From Cytidiella melzeri (Eukaryota > Basidiomycota > Agaricomycetes > Polyporales > Irpicaceae), in contig JABYQR010000072.1 in assembly GCA_022592445.1 (NCBI GenBank), forward strand, positions 62,001 to 126,000: a stretch of 64,000 nucleotides of DNA. Reading direction: 5' to 3'. Under the pieces are notes generated by a model that saw only the letters and a list, made by a program, of their open reading frames with translations, was not told the origin of the DNA and searched no databases. Shown piece by piece: positions 11,644 to 22,702 of the stretch. A program made the position numbers and the translations under genes. Position 1 is the stretch's first letter, and each line of letters begins with the position of its first letter.

Positions 11644-13650
11644 TGTGGGCCATGGTAGTAGTAATAATACTATCTTTTATTTGTAATATATAGCTTGAAC
11701 CACCATGTGTTGTTTAGATGCTTGTGGCTCGGTCGACCCAATAACCCTCCATTGCAACCCTCACCAACCTGCTGACAATCTTGCACAATTTTTCAATGCA
11801 TAAAGTGCCATCTACAATAGCTGGTAGCTTCAAAACCCCAGGCCCCCATCTTTTATCAACTGGTTGGTCAATGTTAAAAACAACTATTGTGAGGAGACAA
11901 TTTGTCAAGTCAGAACTCCTTGGTGTAACTACACACAATGTTGAATGATGGTATAGGCCACGCAGTTGCTATCAAGCACAATGACAGACAGATGATGGAT
12001 CAATAGAGGGAATATGGATACAAAGTGGATAAACTGAGGTTCTAACCCCAGGTCTATGTAAGGCAAGTTGGCAGCTTGGCCTTCACTGGGCACACAGTTG
12101 TGCAGGAAAAGAACAGAACTGCACTATATTGTCCAGGTGCATGACAACCTGTTAGTTTTGCATGGTAAATATTCCCCGTGTCTAAGTGCCAACAGCAGCT
12201 ACAGTAAGTGCACAGCTGACCTTGAATCTGAGTCTAAGCACTGTTTTTTCTCAACTGCCCATAACTTATTTGCTTTTGCTTCAAATCACAAAATCCTGGA
12301 ATCGAAATAATTGCGGAACATAGGGCTGTTGATTGGTGTAAATTTTACCCCCCTTGGTGTTGATCTTGGTAAAAAATCAAGTACTATGTTTTGATCAGAA
12401 AAAGCACTCACATAGCAAGTTTTGAAGTGCTAGTAACAAACTCAGTGATTTCCCATTAATTGCATTCATTGTAATAAAAAAAAGAGTGTTGATGTTTGTA
12501 TTTCCTATCAAATCTTGTGGCTTAGAACCACAGTGTTACATGTTGCGACAGCTCAAAGCACTGGCATGTACTGGAAACAAATCTTCATTCTTCAAGAATC
12601 GTAACAGGAGATTAATGCATTACAAGCACAACAAAAACTCAGTAGCCAAAATGAAAGAGAAGTGTGGCTTCAAAAGGGGAGCACAGTGAAAGAAGATGCA
12701 GTAAAGTGCAGTTGGCAGGCAAAGAGAAAGGTTGGCTTGAAAATGCAACACAGTCAAAGTGAACTACAACACAGTGAAACAACACAGTAAAAAACACAAT
12801 AAGAGAGCAGAAGAGAATGCAACACAGAAGAAAGAAACACAAGGAGAGGAATACACACAGTGAAACTGCTCAAGATGCAAGCGGCAAACTAGCAGGGGCA
12901 AACTTGAGAGGAGCGTGCTGGGGATAGTGTATTCTGGGCTACTCGAGTACAAACACAGTGCATATGAATACTAAGCTATAGGAGTCCATATCAAATGAAT
13001 ACCTCAGGTGGACATGAGGGAATGAGAAAAGGCAGCACAAGGTGAGACAGAGGATGTAGGAACAGGGTGCAAAACATAGAAAACACTGTCCATCTGATCA
13101 GAGAAATCCCATCAGCCAATCAAACAGGGACTTGGTGATTTGAGACCACATAAAAGGCAATGATGTGATGCTCTGGAGACAGGTGTATGGTTTCCATGAG
13201 AGCAACGGGCCTGAAGAGACAGGAGGTACTGCTTGCTGAACTCTTATTCAAGAGGAAGGTTGTGTGGTGCAAGAGAGCAAGAGAGCTGAGAAAGAGAGCT
13301 TCTGGCAGACAAAGGTAAGTGCACTTGAGCACAAGACAACAACACAAACACAAACAGGCACTTGAGCACAAGGGCTAATGTGGAAAAGGATGTTAAGCTC
13401 ACGAGTGACAAGGAGTGCTGCTTGTTCACGACAATATGCTCTAGTTTGGATGTGGCACACATCCAACAGTGTCCAGAAGTATCAGCAGGTCAGTGTCTGA
13501 CAATGGCATTGAACTACATGATGTAATCTAGATGCAAATAAGGTAAGCTGCAGAAGCAGTGTTACAAGTTTAGGGGTATGTAGTTTAATTTGGTTCCATG
13601 GCAGGCAGTCCCTTCTGGCCTGCAATCACCCCCCTGCCCCTATATGCTGT
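11644..13650. other. Intergenic region between copia-1 and the chromovirus
   Basis: About 2 kb, AT- and A/C-rich with runs of ACACAGTGAAA-like units around 12680-12960. I recognise no gene. The part just left of 13651 is the original 3' flank of the small secreted-protein gene now at 20839-21306. Confidence 0.6.
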
Positions 13651-13655
13651 TAATT

Positions 13656-14153
13656 TGTCACGAGCATGCACACTTTTTCCTTTATTTTCCTTTTATTTTC
13701 CTTATCTTATCTTATCGATGACACATGACTACTGCATGTGACCAGGTGCATGTGACAGACTGGTCACATGATCATAGAAGGTGCTGGAACATTGTGGAAC
13801 AATGTAAAACATCGCATCATAGCACACCATACGTTCCCACGGCAGTGTTAGGAGTACAGACCCGGTACCAGGGGTCCTTGTCTGAGATGTATATAAACCC
13901 ACACTGTAGCTCCCTAAAGACCTCAGATTCTACCTCCTGGTCTTTAGGTGACGTCCACCTTGTACCTAGTCCCTCACTATACTAATATAACCTGGTCTTT
14001 AGCTCATTGTCAGCTGCTCCCTCAGCGTCGTCTCTCTCTCTTTCCTCATCATCATTACCCCTGTCGTCATCGTCCACGCGAGTTTGCTCGTTGTTCCTCC
14101 CCCCCCTGTCGTCACTCCCTCGCTCTTCATAGAGTTTGGTTGTGTTCTTGACA
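13656..14153 (+). repeat. 5' LTR of the chromovirus
   Basis: 498 bp, TG...CA ends extended to TGTCA...TGACA, with a TATATAAA box near 13890. Matches 20375-20872. I did not recognise a convincing tRNA primer site after it: the bases there read TTAGGTAGAATCTCC. Confidence 0.95.
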
Positions 14154-14259
14154 TTAGGTAGAATCTCCTTACGCTCGCCTGGACGTCGCGCAACCGCACA
14201 CTCCCCTTTTCCCAAAAGTTTATAAAAGTTTAGTCCCCCCGGTTTACCAGTACGTTGTA

Positions 14260-14979
14260 TTGGCCCGAAACTTTGACCTTATATCTCACTTTGTGGTTGT
14301 AGTGCCTAAGGACATACACATTCGTTGCCGCGTACCCGAGTCCTTCTTCGAAGCTCACCGAGAACTACGTGAGCAAGGTCGTCCTCGCCTCTATGCAGAA
14401 AAAGACCTTGAAGCTGTTGTCTCCTGCGTCTCACGTCGTCCCCACTATCACCCTCTTGGCACCAGACTTCCTGCCTTCGACCACAAAAAGTTTGCTCGTG
14501 ACAACGAGTCCATCAAGGAACGTGCACGCACAGAACGCGCGCAAACCCTTGCAGACCGAATTGAGAAACCGTCTCTTAAGGATCGCGTCTCCCAGACACC
14601 CCCGCCACCTCGCCCAGACGCACAAAAACCTGTGACACTCAACTTCCACAAGTTTTCCATCAAGGATCAAGTTGGCATCCTCAAGCTGAAGATCGAGGCC
14701 ACTACCAAACGCCTCAAGATTCTGATTGAACTCACTCGCAACCGCAACAACTCACAGGTTAGATCAGTCCTGTTACTCAACGACAAACTTCTGTACCTCA
14801 CAGAACACACGGAGGAAGTACTCTCCACACGCACGCCTGCCCAGCTCAAAGCACTGAACTGGGGCTTGCAGTCAGTAGGACAAATCAATTTCACACAATT
14901 GCGCAAGAGGTTGACAGAGGTTACGAGTCGAGTTGCATTTGTAGCGGACAGAGGATACTTTGAGAAACTCCCACTGTAA
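14260..14979 (+). pseudogene. Extra ORF between 5' LTR and gag of the chromovirus, function unknown
   Basis: An open frame of 239 codons with no in-frame ATG. It begins at a TTG after a stop and ends with TAA TAG. It is rich in charged residues (RARTERAQTLADRIEK, KLKIEATTKRLKIL) and probably helical in its second half. The same frame reopens after the two stops and runs without interruption into Gag. It could therefore be a 5' extension of Gag that has been cut off, or a separate leader ORF that lost its start codon. I do not recognise a family. Confidence 0.55.
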
Positions 14980-14982
14980 TAG

Positions 14983-16423
14983 ATAGTCATCATTGAGTGC
15001 GATAATCTATTTCACGTCTTCGATCCCAACAATCTTCAGGATTGTCACGATAACGAAGAGGATCACGCGTATATCGAGGTCTGTGAACGGCAGCCGTGTC
15101 CAAATCAAAGTCAAAAGTTTGTAGTATCTCGTCACTTCAGAGAAGGACAACGATACTTGGGTTACGTACCCTGCAATAACAGTCAAATATCATTGATTGT
15201 CAAAGTTCCTGGAGAAGTTGAAGTTCCAGAAACCAATTTAGTCACACCAGTTTTACCCGAAATTTCCACTGCAGTCCCTGTTATCCCTGAAACCATACCG
15301 GAAATCTCACCAGTAGCTCCCGAATCACCCACAGTCGCTCCCACCAATCCCACACCTGTCACAATGACAACACCAGCAGTCGACCCCGCCCTGGTTGCAG
15401 CCATTGTAGCTGCAGTTGCGCAAGCAATGCCCAGACCGCAGGTTACAGTCAATAACAATGACTCCAAGCCCGATAGATACAAGGGCGAGCATGGTCGTGA
15501 CCTGGAACGGTTTCTGTCCCAGTGCGAGGCTTATTGGGTGACTGCCAGCATCACTGATGAGAAAACCAAGGTCCTGACGGCCATCTACCGTCTATCGGAG
15601 AAAGCTGCCCAATGGGCAACACCCGTCACAGATCACATGGCTGACAACAACGGTGACTTGCCGGCCAATCTTGACATGTGGGCCAAGTTTAAAACCAAAC
15701 TCAAAAAGTACTTCGGTGATGCAACGCCCGAAGATACTGCTATCCGAGAGTTGGAGAAGCTCTGTGGAGCTGAGAAGAAGGAGAAGAACGCGCGTGATGT
15801 AGGAACTTACGTCACCGATCTCCAATCCTACGTGGGTTGTATCAATGGGTTGAGCGACAAGGACAAGGAAATCCGATTCATCAAGGGTCTCCCTGAGTTT
15901 ATCTATGGACGACTGGCAACAGCCGAAGCACCTCCAGCCAATTACCAAGGCTGGATTGATAGGTCCCTGAAGATGGCGGCGGCATATGCCCGCATCAGGG
16001 AAACAACAGAGAAGAAAGTTCTGTCTGTCCCCTCGTCAACTACGCCCAGACCCACCCAGTCTCAGCCCAGGTTCACTCCGGCTCCCCGCCCTTCCAATGG
16101 TCTGGTTCCCATGGAGGTTGACGCCTCCAAAATGCAACAAGGTCAGCGGTGTTACAACTGCCAAGAGATTACCACCGACCCCAGTCACATTGCACGCACG
16201 TGCACCAAACCAGCAGTTCCACGTCCACCACCTCGAGGGACTCGTGTGGCTGCTACCAATGGGGAGGTATCTTCTTCTTGGGCCGAAAAAGAAGCCTGAG
16301 AAGGAAGAAGCATCGAGCTCGCCGGGAGTATTGGAAGTGACACTCAATGCCGTGCTAGGAGAACTGGAGAAGTTGAGGGCGGAGAACATCAACCTCAAAA
16401 GGAGATTGGAGGAGGGTTTTTGA
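14983..16423 (+). pseudogene. Gag of the chromovirus, one internal frameshift
   Basis: The frame is open from 14983. The first ATG that fits a usual Gag is at 15364, and a Pro/Val-rich leader precedes it. The capsid region (DRYKGEHGRDLERFLSQCEAYW) is of Ty3 retrotransposon Gag type. One atypical zinc knuckle, CYNCQEITTDPSHIARTC, lies near 16150-16204. The frame stops at 16297, but between about 16270 and 16285 the coding signal moves to the next frame. It continues as a Lys/Glu-rich coiled coil (LGELEKLRAENINLKRR) to a TGA at 16421-16423. An indel in the TCTTCTTCTTGGG run explains the break. Confidence 0.75.
16414..16420 (+). promoter_or_regulatory. Candidate programmed -1 frameshift site between Gag and Pol
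   Basis: The heptamer G GGT TTT sits in the Gag frame directly before its TGA stop. It fits the X XXY YYZ slippery pattern. Slipping back one base moves ribosomes into the protease frame (TTG ATT CGG...), which is open through 17145. Sequence directly downstream is GC-rich and could fold, but I did not compute a structure. Confidence 0.65.
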
Positions 16424-18600
16424 TTCGGGCCGTGATTCGAGCTGCGCAAGCACGCGCCCCACGTTTACCATGTACTAATAGATTTTCCATACTCGCATCT
16501 GATGTACTAGAGACTGGTTCTGAATCCAAACATTTTCATGTACCTATCACAGTCTCAGGAGTGCGGAGATCTGAAGAAGTTGCAGCTATGATTGATAGTG
16601 GAGCCTCGACACTATTCATTCATAAACGGTTTGTTCGAGAGCATCGTATTAGGACCCGGAAGTTGAGACAACCCATTCCGGTGTACAACATAGACAGGAC
16701 CCCAAATCGAGATGGGGCTATTGATGAGGTTGCCATTCTCAATATGAGGATAGGAGACCACGAGGAAAGGACCATTTTCACAGTCACTGATATTGGGCCG
16801 GAAGACGTGATCATAGGAATTGATTGGTTGCAGTATCACAACCCCACCATTGATTGGTACAAAGGTATCATCAGGATGGATGGATGTCCTGATGCATGTA
16901 AACCCAGAGAAAGGGTTGAGGAAGCAAAGGAGGCTGCAGCTAAGAGAACAGCTGAGCCCAAACGAAAGAAGAGGTCCCCAGGATTGCGGAAAGTTGTGGA
17001 GCAACTTCCGTACTTACCGGTGGATACGGAGGAAGCCAAAGAAGACATTGAGGAAACCACGGAAGGTTCAGGAAGTTTGGATGGGGCCGAATTGCCGAAG
17101 TTACAGGCACAGGCCACTACTCAGCTCGGTGGAAAAGGAACTCCCTGACGCATTGTACGCACACGTCTGACACCTATGGTACAGGAAGGCGAACGCTTGT
17201 TCACTCTAGCAGGATACACATACTCTAGTGAACTAGCTGAGGTTGAGAACCGGGTTACACCAGTCAAAACCTTTGAGGAGATGGTACCTGAACAATATGT
17301 CAACATGCTCACATCTTCTCTGAAACGAATCTCAACGACTTCCAGAACACAAGTCGTACAACCATGCAATTGAGTTGATTGCGGAAGCAAAAGGATTCCA
17401 CGCAAAGGTTTACCCGCTGTCACACCCTGAGCAAGAAGAGCTTGATAAGTTTATCCGAGAGAGCCTAGAGAAAGGGTACATTCGACCGTCGAAGTCCCCA
17501 ATGGGTCACCCTTCTTCTTTGTCAAGAAAAAGGATGGGAAGTTACGCCCAGTGCAGGATTACCGGAAGTTGAACGAAGTCACTATCAAAAACAGGTACCC
17601 ACTGCCGTTGATCTCCGAACTCATGGATAGACTGCAAGGTGCTAAGTTCTTCACTAAGCTGGACGTCAGATGGGGGTACAATAATGTCCGCATCAAAGAA
17701 GGCGATGAACACAAAGCTGCATTTGTCACCAACCGAGGATTGTTTGAACCTACGGTCATGTTCTTTGGCCTTACCAATTCCCCGGCCACATTCCAGAACA
17801 TGATGAACGACATCTTTGCTGATCTTATTGCTGAAGGCAAGGTCACCGTCTACCTAGATGATATGCTTATCTATTCCAAGGAGATCTCCGAGCACCGCAG
17901 GGTGGTACATGAAGTTCTGAGACGACTCAGACAACATGATCTGTTTCTTAAGCCTGAGAAATGCAAGTTTGAGCGTTCAGAGACAGAATATCTTGGTGTT
18001 ATCATTGGTCACAATCAGTTACGCATGGACCCTGTCAAAGTAAAGGCAGTGGCTGAGTGGCCTGTACTGCAGAATGTCTCCGATATCCGCCGATTCCGTG
18101 GGTTTGCAAACTTCTACCGGAGATTCATCAAAGACTTCGGAAAGATATGTAAGCCCTTAGACCGTCTCACGGGCAAGGTTCCTTGGAAATGGGGCCCTGA
18201 AGAACAGTCGGTGTTTGATGAACTCCGCCGACATTTGTGAAAGCGCCGGTGTTGGCAATGTGGAGTTTTGATAGACCCACACGTTTGGAAACGGATGCAT
18301 CCGGGTATGCAATGGGAGGGGTATTGGAACAACAAGCCGAAGACGGCACATGGCATCCAGTAGCCTATGGTCTGAAGGCATGACTGAGACGAACAAAACT
18401 ATGAGATTTACGATAGAGAACTCATGGCAATCGTACGGGCTCTTGAAGACTGGCGTCACTATATGGAAGGACTACCAGTGAAGTTCCCTATCTTTTCCAT
18501 CATAAAAACCTTGAATACTGGAAGACAGCTCGTAACTTGACACGTCTCAAGCATGTTGGTCGTTATTTCTCTCACGTTTCAACTTTGAGATTATCCCAAA
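16420..18600 (+). pseudogene. Protease, reverse transcriptase and RNase H of the chromovirus, frameshifted
   Basis: Protease: AAMIDSGASTLFIHK near 16585-16630, then VIIGIDWL. A TGA at 17146 interrupts the frame. Further shifts lie near 17325 and 17505. The reverse transcriptase proper (17551-18240) has QDYRKLNEVTIKNRYPLPL, FTKLDVRWGYNN, FFGLTNSPATFQNMM and the catalytic YLDDMLIYS. It stops at 18238 with another shift. RNase H follows in the next frame (LETDASGYAMGGVL) with further breaks near 18380 and 18500. The order is that of Ty3/gypsy elements, and the protein could not be made from this copy. Confidence 0.9.
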
Positions 18601-18612
18601 CCCGGGAAATCT

Positions 18613-20363
18613 ATGGGGAAGTCGGATTCCATGTCACGATTGGGCACACATGAGGTCAAAGACAAAGAAGACAATCTGTCACGAGTAGTCTTAGCACCCA
18701 AGGTTTTCCGAGCCACTGCTTCTCAACGTGGGCAAGCTAGCGTACAACCAGACAGAGACCTGCTGAAACGTATCCGTGAATGTTCTCTTCGAGAGACCGA
18801 GGTGGCAGAAGCACTTGCCAAAGTCAAGAAACTCGGACCTCGTCTTCTTAGCCGGGGACTCAAAGAATGGAACGTGGAGAATGGATTGTTATTGTTCCGG
18901 GGAAAGGTTTATGTCCCTAAAGATGACGAAATCCAAAGGAACTAGTCCGGAGACATCACGACTTACCTGCCGCCGGACATCCGGAGAGGTACAAAACACT
19001 AGAATTACTATCTCGGAATTACTGGTGGCCCAGCATGACGCGCTTTGTCAATGATTACGTAGACACGTGTGACACCTGTCAAAGAACCAAGACATACCCC
19101 GCCCCACCACGTGGCCCACTCAATCCGCTAGATCCGCCCAATGCTCCATGGGAAAGTGTTACCACGGACTTCATTGTCAAGCTACTGCCATGCAAAGGAT
19201 ACAATTCCATCACGGTTGCAGTTGATCGAACAACCGCGCAGGTGCATTGTTACCCATCACGGGAAAGCATGAAAACTCCCAAACACGTGCAGGATTATAT
19301 TGCAAACGTGTTTCGACTCCATGGTGTACCTCGTCAGATGATCTCAGACCGCGGATCAGTGTTTGCGTCCAAGTTCCTTCGTGCTATCTACGAGGCACTC
19401 GGAGTAAAGTTGTCCATGTCCATTGTGTATCACCCTCAGACAGACGGTAAAACAGAACGTATGAACCAAGAGATAGAACAGTATCTCCGAGTATTCTGTT
19501 CCTTCCAACAGGATGACTGGGTAGACTGGTTGCCAATTGCGGAGTTTGCGCTCAATAGCCAAGTACACTCGTCCACTGGAAAGGCTCCCTTTGAACTGAT
19601 CTATGGGTATTTACCAGAGTTCCAAGTACCTCTGAACCCAGTATCAAATGTTCCTGCTGCTGACAAACGTCTTCGAACTGTACGAGAAGCACAAGAAGAC
19701 GCTAAAGCTGCACTGCAGCTCACGGCAGAACACATGAAACAATTCTACAATCACGGAGTTATGAGGGCCCCGCAGTTTAAAGTTGGCGATAAAGTTTACG
19801 TGGAACGTGAAAAACATCCAAAGGAACAGCCAATGGCAAAACTAGCACCAAAACAAGATGGCCCTTATGAAGTCTTGGAAAAGATTGGGGACCTGAATTA
19901 TCGGGTCAAACTCACTATTCGAGATAAGCAACACCCAGTATTCCATGTGGATAGGTTACGGCCAGCCAAGACGGCAAGTTTGGTCCCTAACCGTGAATTT
20001 CCTGAACCTGAGCCGATTGTGGTAGACGAAGAAGAGGAGTATGAGGTAGAACAGATTCTTGATTCAAGGATCTTTGGGCAAAAGAAGGAGTTCCAGTATT
20101 GCGTCAAGTGGAAAGGATACCCAGAATCAGAAAACTCCTGGGAACCCGCAACCAACGTTACTCATGCTGATGAAGCTGTTAGAGATTTCCACAGATGGCA
20201 CCCAGGAGCTCCACAACCAATCGCTGCATCTCTATTCTTGGCGATGAATTTCCGACCAATCAACGAGAATTTCGAGAAACTACCTTCAGAAACTCTACGA
20301 CGCATATCCTTGTGGGAAGACGGAAAAGACTCAACTCCTGCCTTCCGGAGAAAAGGCCTTTAG
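18613..20363 (+). pseudogene. Integrase with C-terminal chromodomain of the chromovirus
   Basis: Two frames separated by an indel at about 18941. The first ends at 18943. The second carries the zinc-binding part ([10 protein letters not shown]...CDTCQ) and the catalytic core motifs TTDFIV, SDRGSVF and [13 protein letters not shown]. It then has the [16 protein letters not shown] module and a chromodomain near 20035-20210 ([30 protein letters not shown]). The chromodomain presumably directs integration to modified histones, as in other chromoviruses. The ORF from 19035 to 20363 is intact. Confidence 0.92.
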
Positions 20364-20374
20364 GAGGGGGGTAA

Positions 20375-20872
20375 TGTCACGAGCATGCACACTTTTTCCT
20401 TTATTTTCCTTTTATTTTCCTTATCTTATCTTATCGATGACACATGACTACTGCATGTGATCAGGTGCATGTGACAGACTGGTCACATGATCATAGAAGG
20501 TGCTGGAACATTGTAGAACATTGTAGAACATTGCATCATAGCACACCATACGTTCCCACGGCAGTGTTAGGAGTACAGACCCGGTACCAGGGGTCCTTGT
20601 CTGAGATGTATATAAACCCACACTGTAGCTCCCTAAAGACCTCAGATTCTACCTCCTGGTCTTTAGGTGACGTCCACCTTGTACCTAGTCCCTCACTATA
20701 CTAATATAACCTGGTCTTTAGCTCATTGTCAGCTGCTCCCTCAGCGTCGTCTCTCTCTCTTTCCTCATCATCATTACCCCTGTCGTCATCGTCCACGCGA
20801 GTTTGCTCGTTGTTCCTCCCCCCCCTGTCGTCACTCCCTCACTCTTCATAGAGTTTGGTTGTGTTCTTGACA
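20375..20872 (+). repeat. 3' LTR of the chromovirus
   Basis: 498 bp, matching 13656-14153 with about six substitutions. Preceded by the polypurine tract ending GGGGGGTAA. Confidence 0.95.
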
Positions 20873-21306
20873 CAATTGCACAAGACAATCCAAGCCCACA
20901 TGGCCTTATCTTCATCTGGTGCATCAGCCCCAGGTCCCTTCCATAAATTGTTTGCATTAATCAGCGGCCTGATTCTTTTGTCCAATTCCATGATTTGTTG
21001 GGATGTTAGCCCAAAGTGTTCAAGAGCATTCCATGCCTCAGTGGGTGTTTTTGGCATGTTTCGCATGTTCCTCTCCCATTGCATACTAGCTCTGGAAACA
21101 AGAGTATTGCCTATGATTGACTTGGTGATGTCAATTTGGGGGACATGTGATTTGAGAGAGTCAGCTGTGCTGTGCCTCTCCAATTTGTGGGGGTTGCTGT
21201 AGAAGTTGGGACTGTGTGATTCTCTACTGCTGTATGGCGCAGCAGCAGTATAGGAAATGCTGGTGATGGCAGCAACAAACACAATGAGAGAGGTTGAGAA
21301 CTGCAT
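20839..21306 (-). CDS. Small secreted protein, C-terminus fused into a retrotransposon LTR
   Basis: 155 codons. The N-terminus is a clear signal peptide (MQFSTSLIVFVAAITSISYT then AAAPYS), so the protein is probably secreted and mature after about residue 23. The rest is about 120 residues with no family I recognise. The host part ends ...MWAWIVLCN. The next codons come from the chromovirus 3' LTR and add about eleven residues (ending KLYEE) before a stop. Joining the gene side to the far flank of the element at 13655 gives AAT followed by TAA or TGA, so the original stop codon lay at the insertion point. The present gene has lost its own 3' UTR and terminator. Confidence 0.7.
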   Translation of the reverse strand: MQFSTSLIVFVAAITSISYTAAAPYSSRESHSPNFYSNPHKLERHSTADSLKSHVPQIDITKSIIGNTLVSRASMQWERNMRNMPKTPTEAWNALEHFGLTSQQIMELDKRIRPLINANNLWKGPGADAPDEDKAMWAWIVLCNCVKNTTKLYEE

Positions 21307-22702
21307 GACAGTTTAGAATGTTGGAGAGCAGTTTGACGATGGGTGTGACAAGACAGTTGAGATGCCTAGCTGTAAGCACAAACTCAGTACAGTGACCCAA
21401 GGCAAATGCATCAGACAATGTACTTGCCAGCCAGTGCTAAAGCAATGGAAAGATGTGTAATTTGGAAAGAGTCTGAAAGGACAATAGCTGCAAGAACAGT
21501 TTCAGTACCCAATGCAAGAGGAAACTGGATAAGAATGTACTCACTGACCAACAGTGGCCGTAGCAATGAAAAGACTTGAGGTAACAGGGATGTAATTAGG
21601 TACTAGTGTGAGGATGGTGGCAAAGGGTTTTTATATAGGCTTGAGGTTCAAGTGCAGGGCTGATGCCACAACAGAGTTGGGTATGTCTTGGTAGCTCCTG
21701 TACTCGGAAACTGATGGTCACCACTGTAAGTTGTTTGCACCCAGTACGAGTTACCAGGACTGGTTGTGTACTATGGCCCCCGATGGGGTGTTTACACTTT
21801 AGTGCTCAGCATCTCTATGAGAGAGTACGAAGACTATTTCAACAGATGGTACATTAACTTGCACATGTGCATCAGTGATTAGTACACCAAAGTGAGGGGG
21901 TGTTCATGCTTCTGCTCTGTCTCAGAGTTCGAGTCATGCTTATCTTGCTGTGAAGCTGCTGATCCTGCAAGACAGTGTGGCAATCAGCGGCAACCTTGAA
22001 CATCACCCGGACTCTCTACAAAAACCCACTTACTGCTTTGTCTCTAACAGCTTGACAGCTCATCATTAAATTGGTTTCTTTACACGAGAATGCTTTTCTT
22101 GGTATATACAAGCTTGAGATGACATTTATACTCGTAAATGTGAACGATCATAAATAGCAGTATCCGGAAAACCCGGGCTTGTCAAACACCCACCGATGCA
22201 TCACTCATAGTACGACCTCTGAATTGTCTTCTCACCATCTACACTGTGTGCAGCTAAACATGATACGGCCATTAGATGTGAACCCGGTCACCAAGCTACC
22301 TCATATCCAGGCACAGGCTGTCGAGTAGAGTTCACACAGAACGGCGAGCGCAGCCCCTGTAAGAGGATGTGTTTCACATAATCCACACTGGAACAGCTGG
22401 CGCAACGACAGCCAGTTGGAAAACGACTACATGTCGTGAATGGCCCCAAGTGCATGTCACACAGGGCGTACTGCAGCTGAGCAGATGGATGCAAACGCGG
22501 CACAATTGGTAACAACACCCCGCCGCGTGTCGCTGCTTTGGTGAGCGAAAAGTACCTCTCTGCCCTCTACCACTTGAAGAGTCATGCTGGTCCACGCGGT
22601 AGAAAATATATCGGGAAAAGCATGTCGCTAAATCCATGCAGTCATACAAGCTGGGGATTTTCTATACTGACACACAGGAATGTACAAGACTCTCATCTTT
22701 CG
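21307..22702. other. Intergenic region upstream of the secreted-protein gene
   Basis: About 1.4 kb that must hold the promoter of the minus-strand secreted-protein gene and the 3' UTR of eIF2D. I see no further gene and no clear repeat. Confidence 0.55.

Larger units (their letters stand above)
13656..20872 (+). mobile_element. Ty3/gypsy chromovirus (LTR retrotransposon with chromodomain)
   Basis: Two 498-bp LTRs (13656-14153 and 20375-20872) share the ends TGTCACGAG and TTCTTGACA, and I count six substitutions between them. The flanks TAATT (13651-13655) and CAATT (20873-20877) fit a 5-bp target duplication with one mismatch. Internal order: extra 5' ORF, gag, protease, reverse transcriptase, RNase H, integrase, chromodomain, polypurine tract TAGGAGGGGGG. 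At least seven frame disruptions in gag-pol make it non-autonomous. Confidence 0.95.

Noticed and set aside
12639..13466. Cys/Leu/Phe-rich minus-strand ORFs that resemble signal peptides
   Set aside because: They come from A/C-rich repeats. No coding pattern continues beyond each short frame.
14154..14168. Primer-binding site of the chromovirus
   Set aside because: The bases after the LTR do not begin with TGG and do not match a tRNA 3' end I know. Self-priming is possible but unproven.
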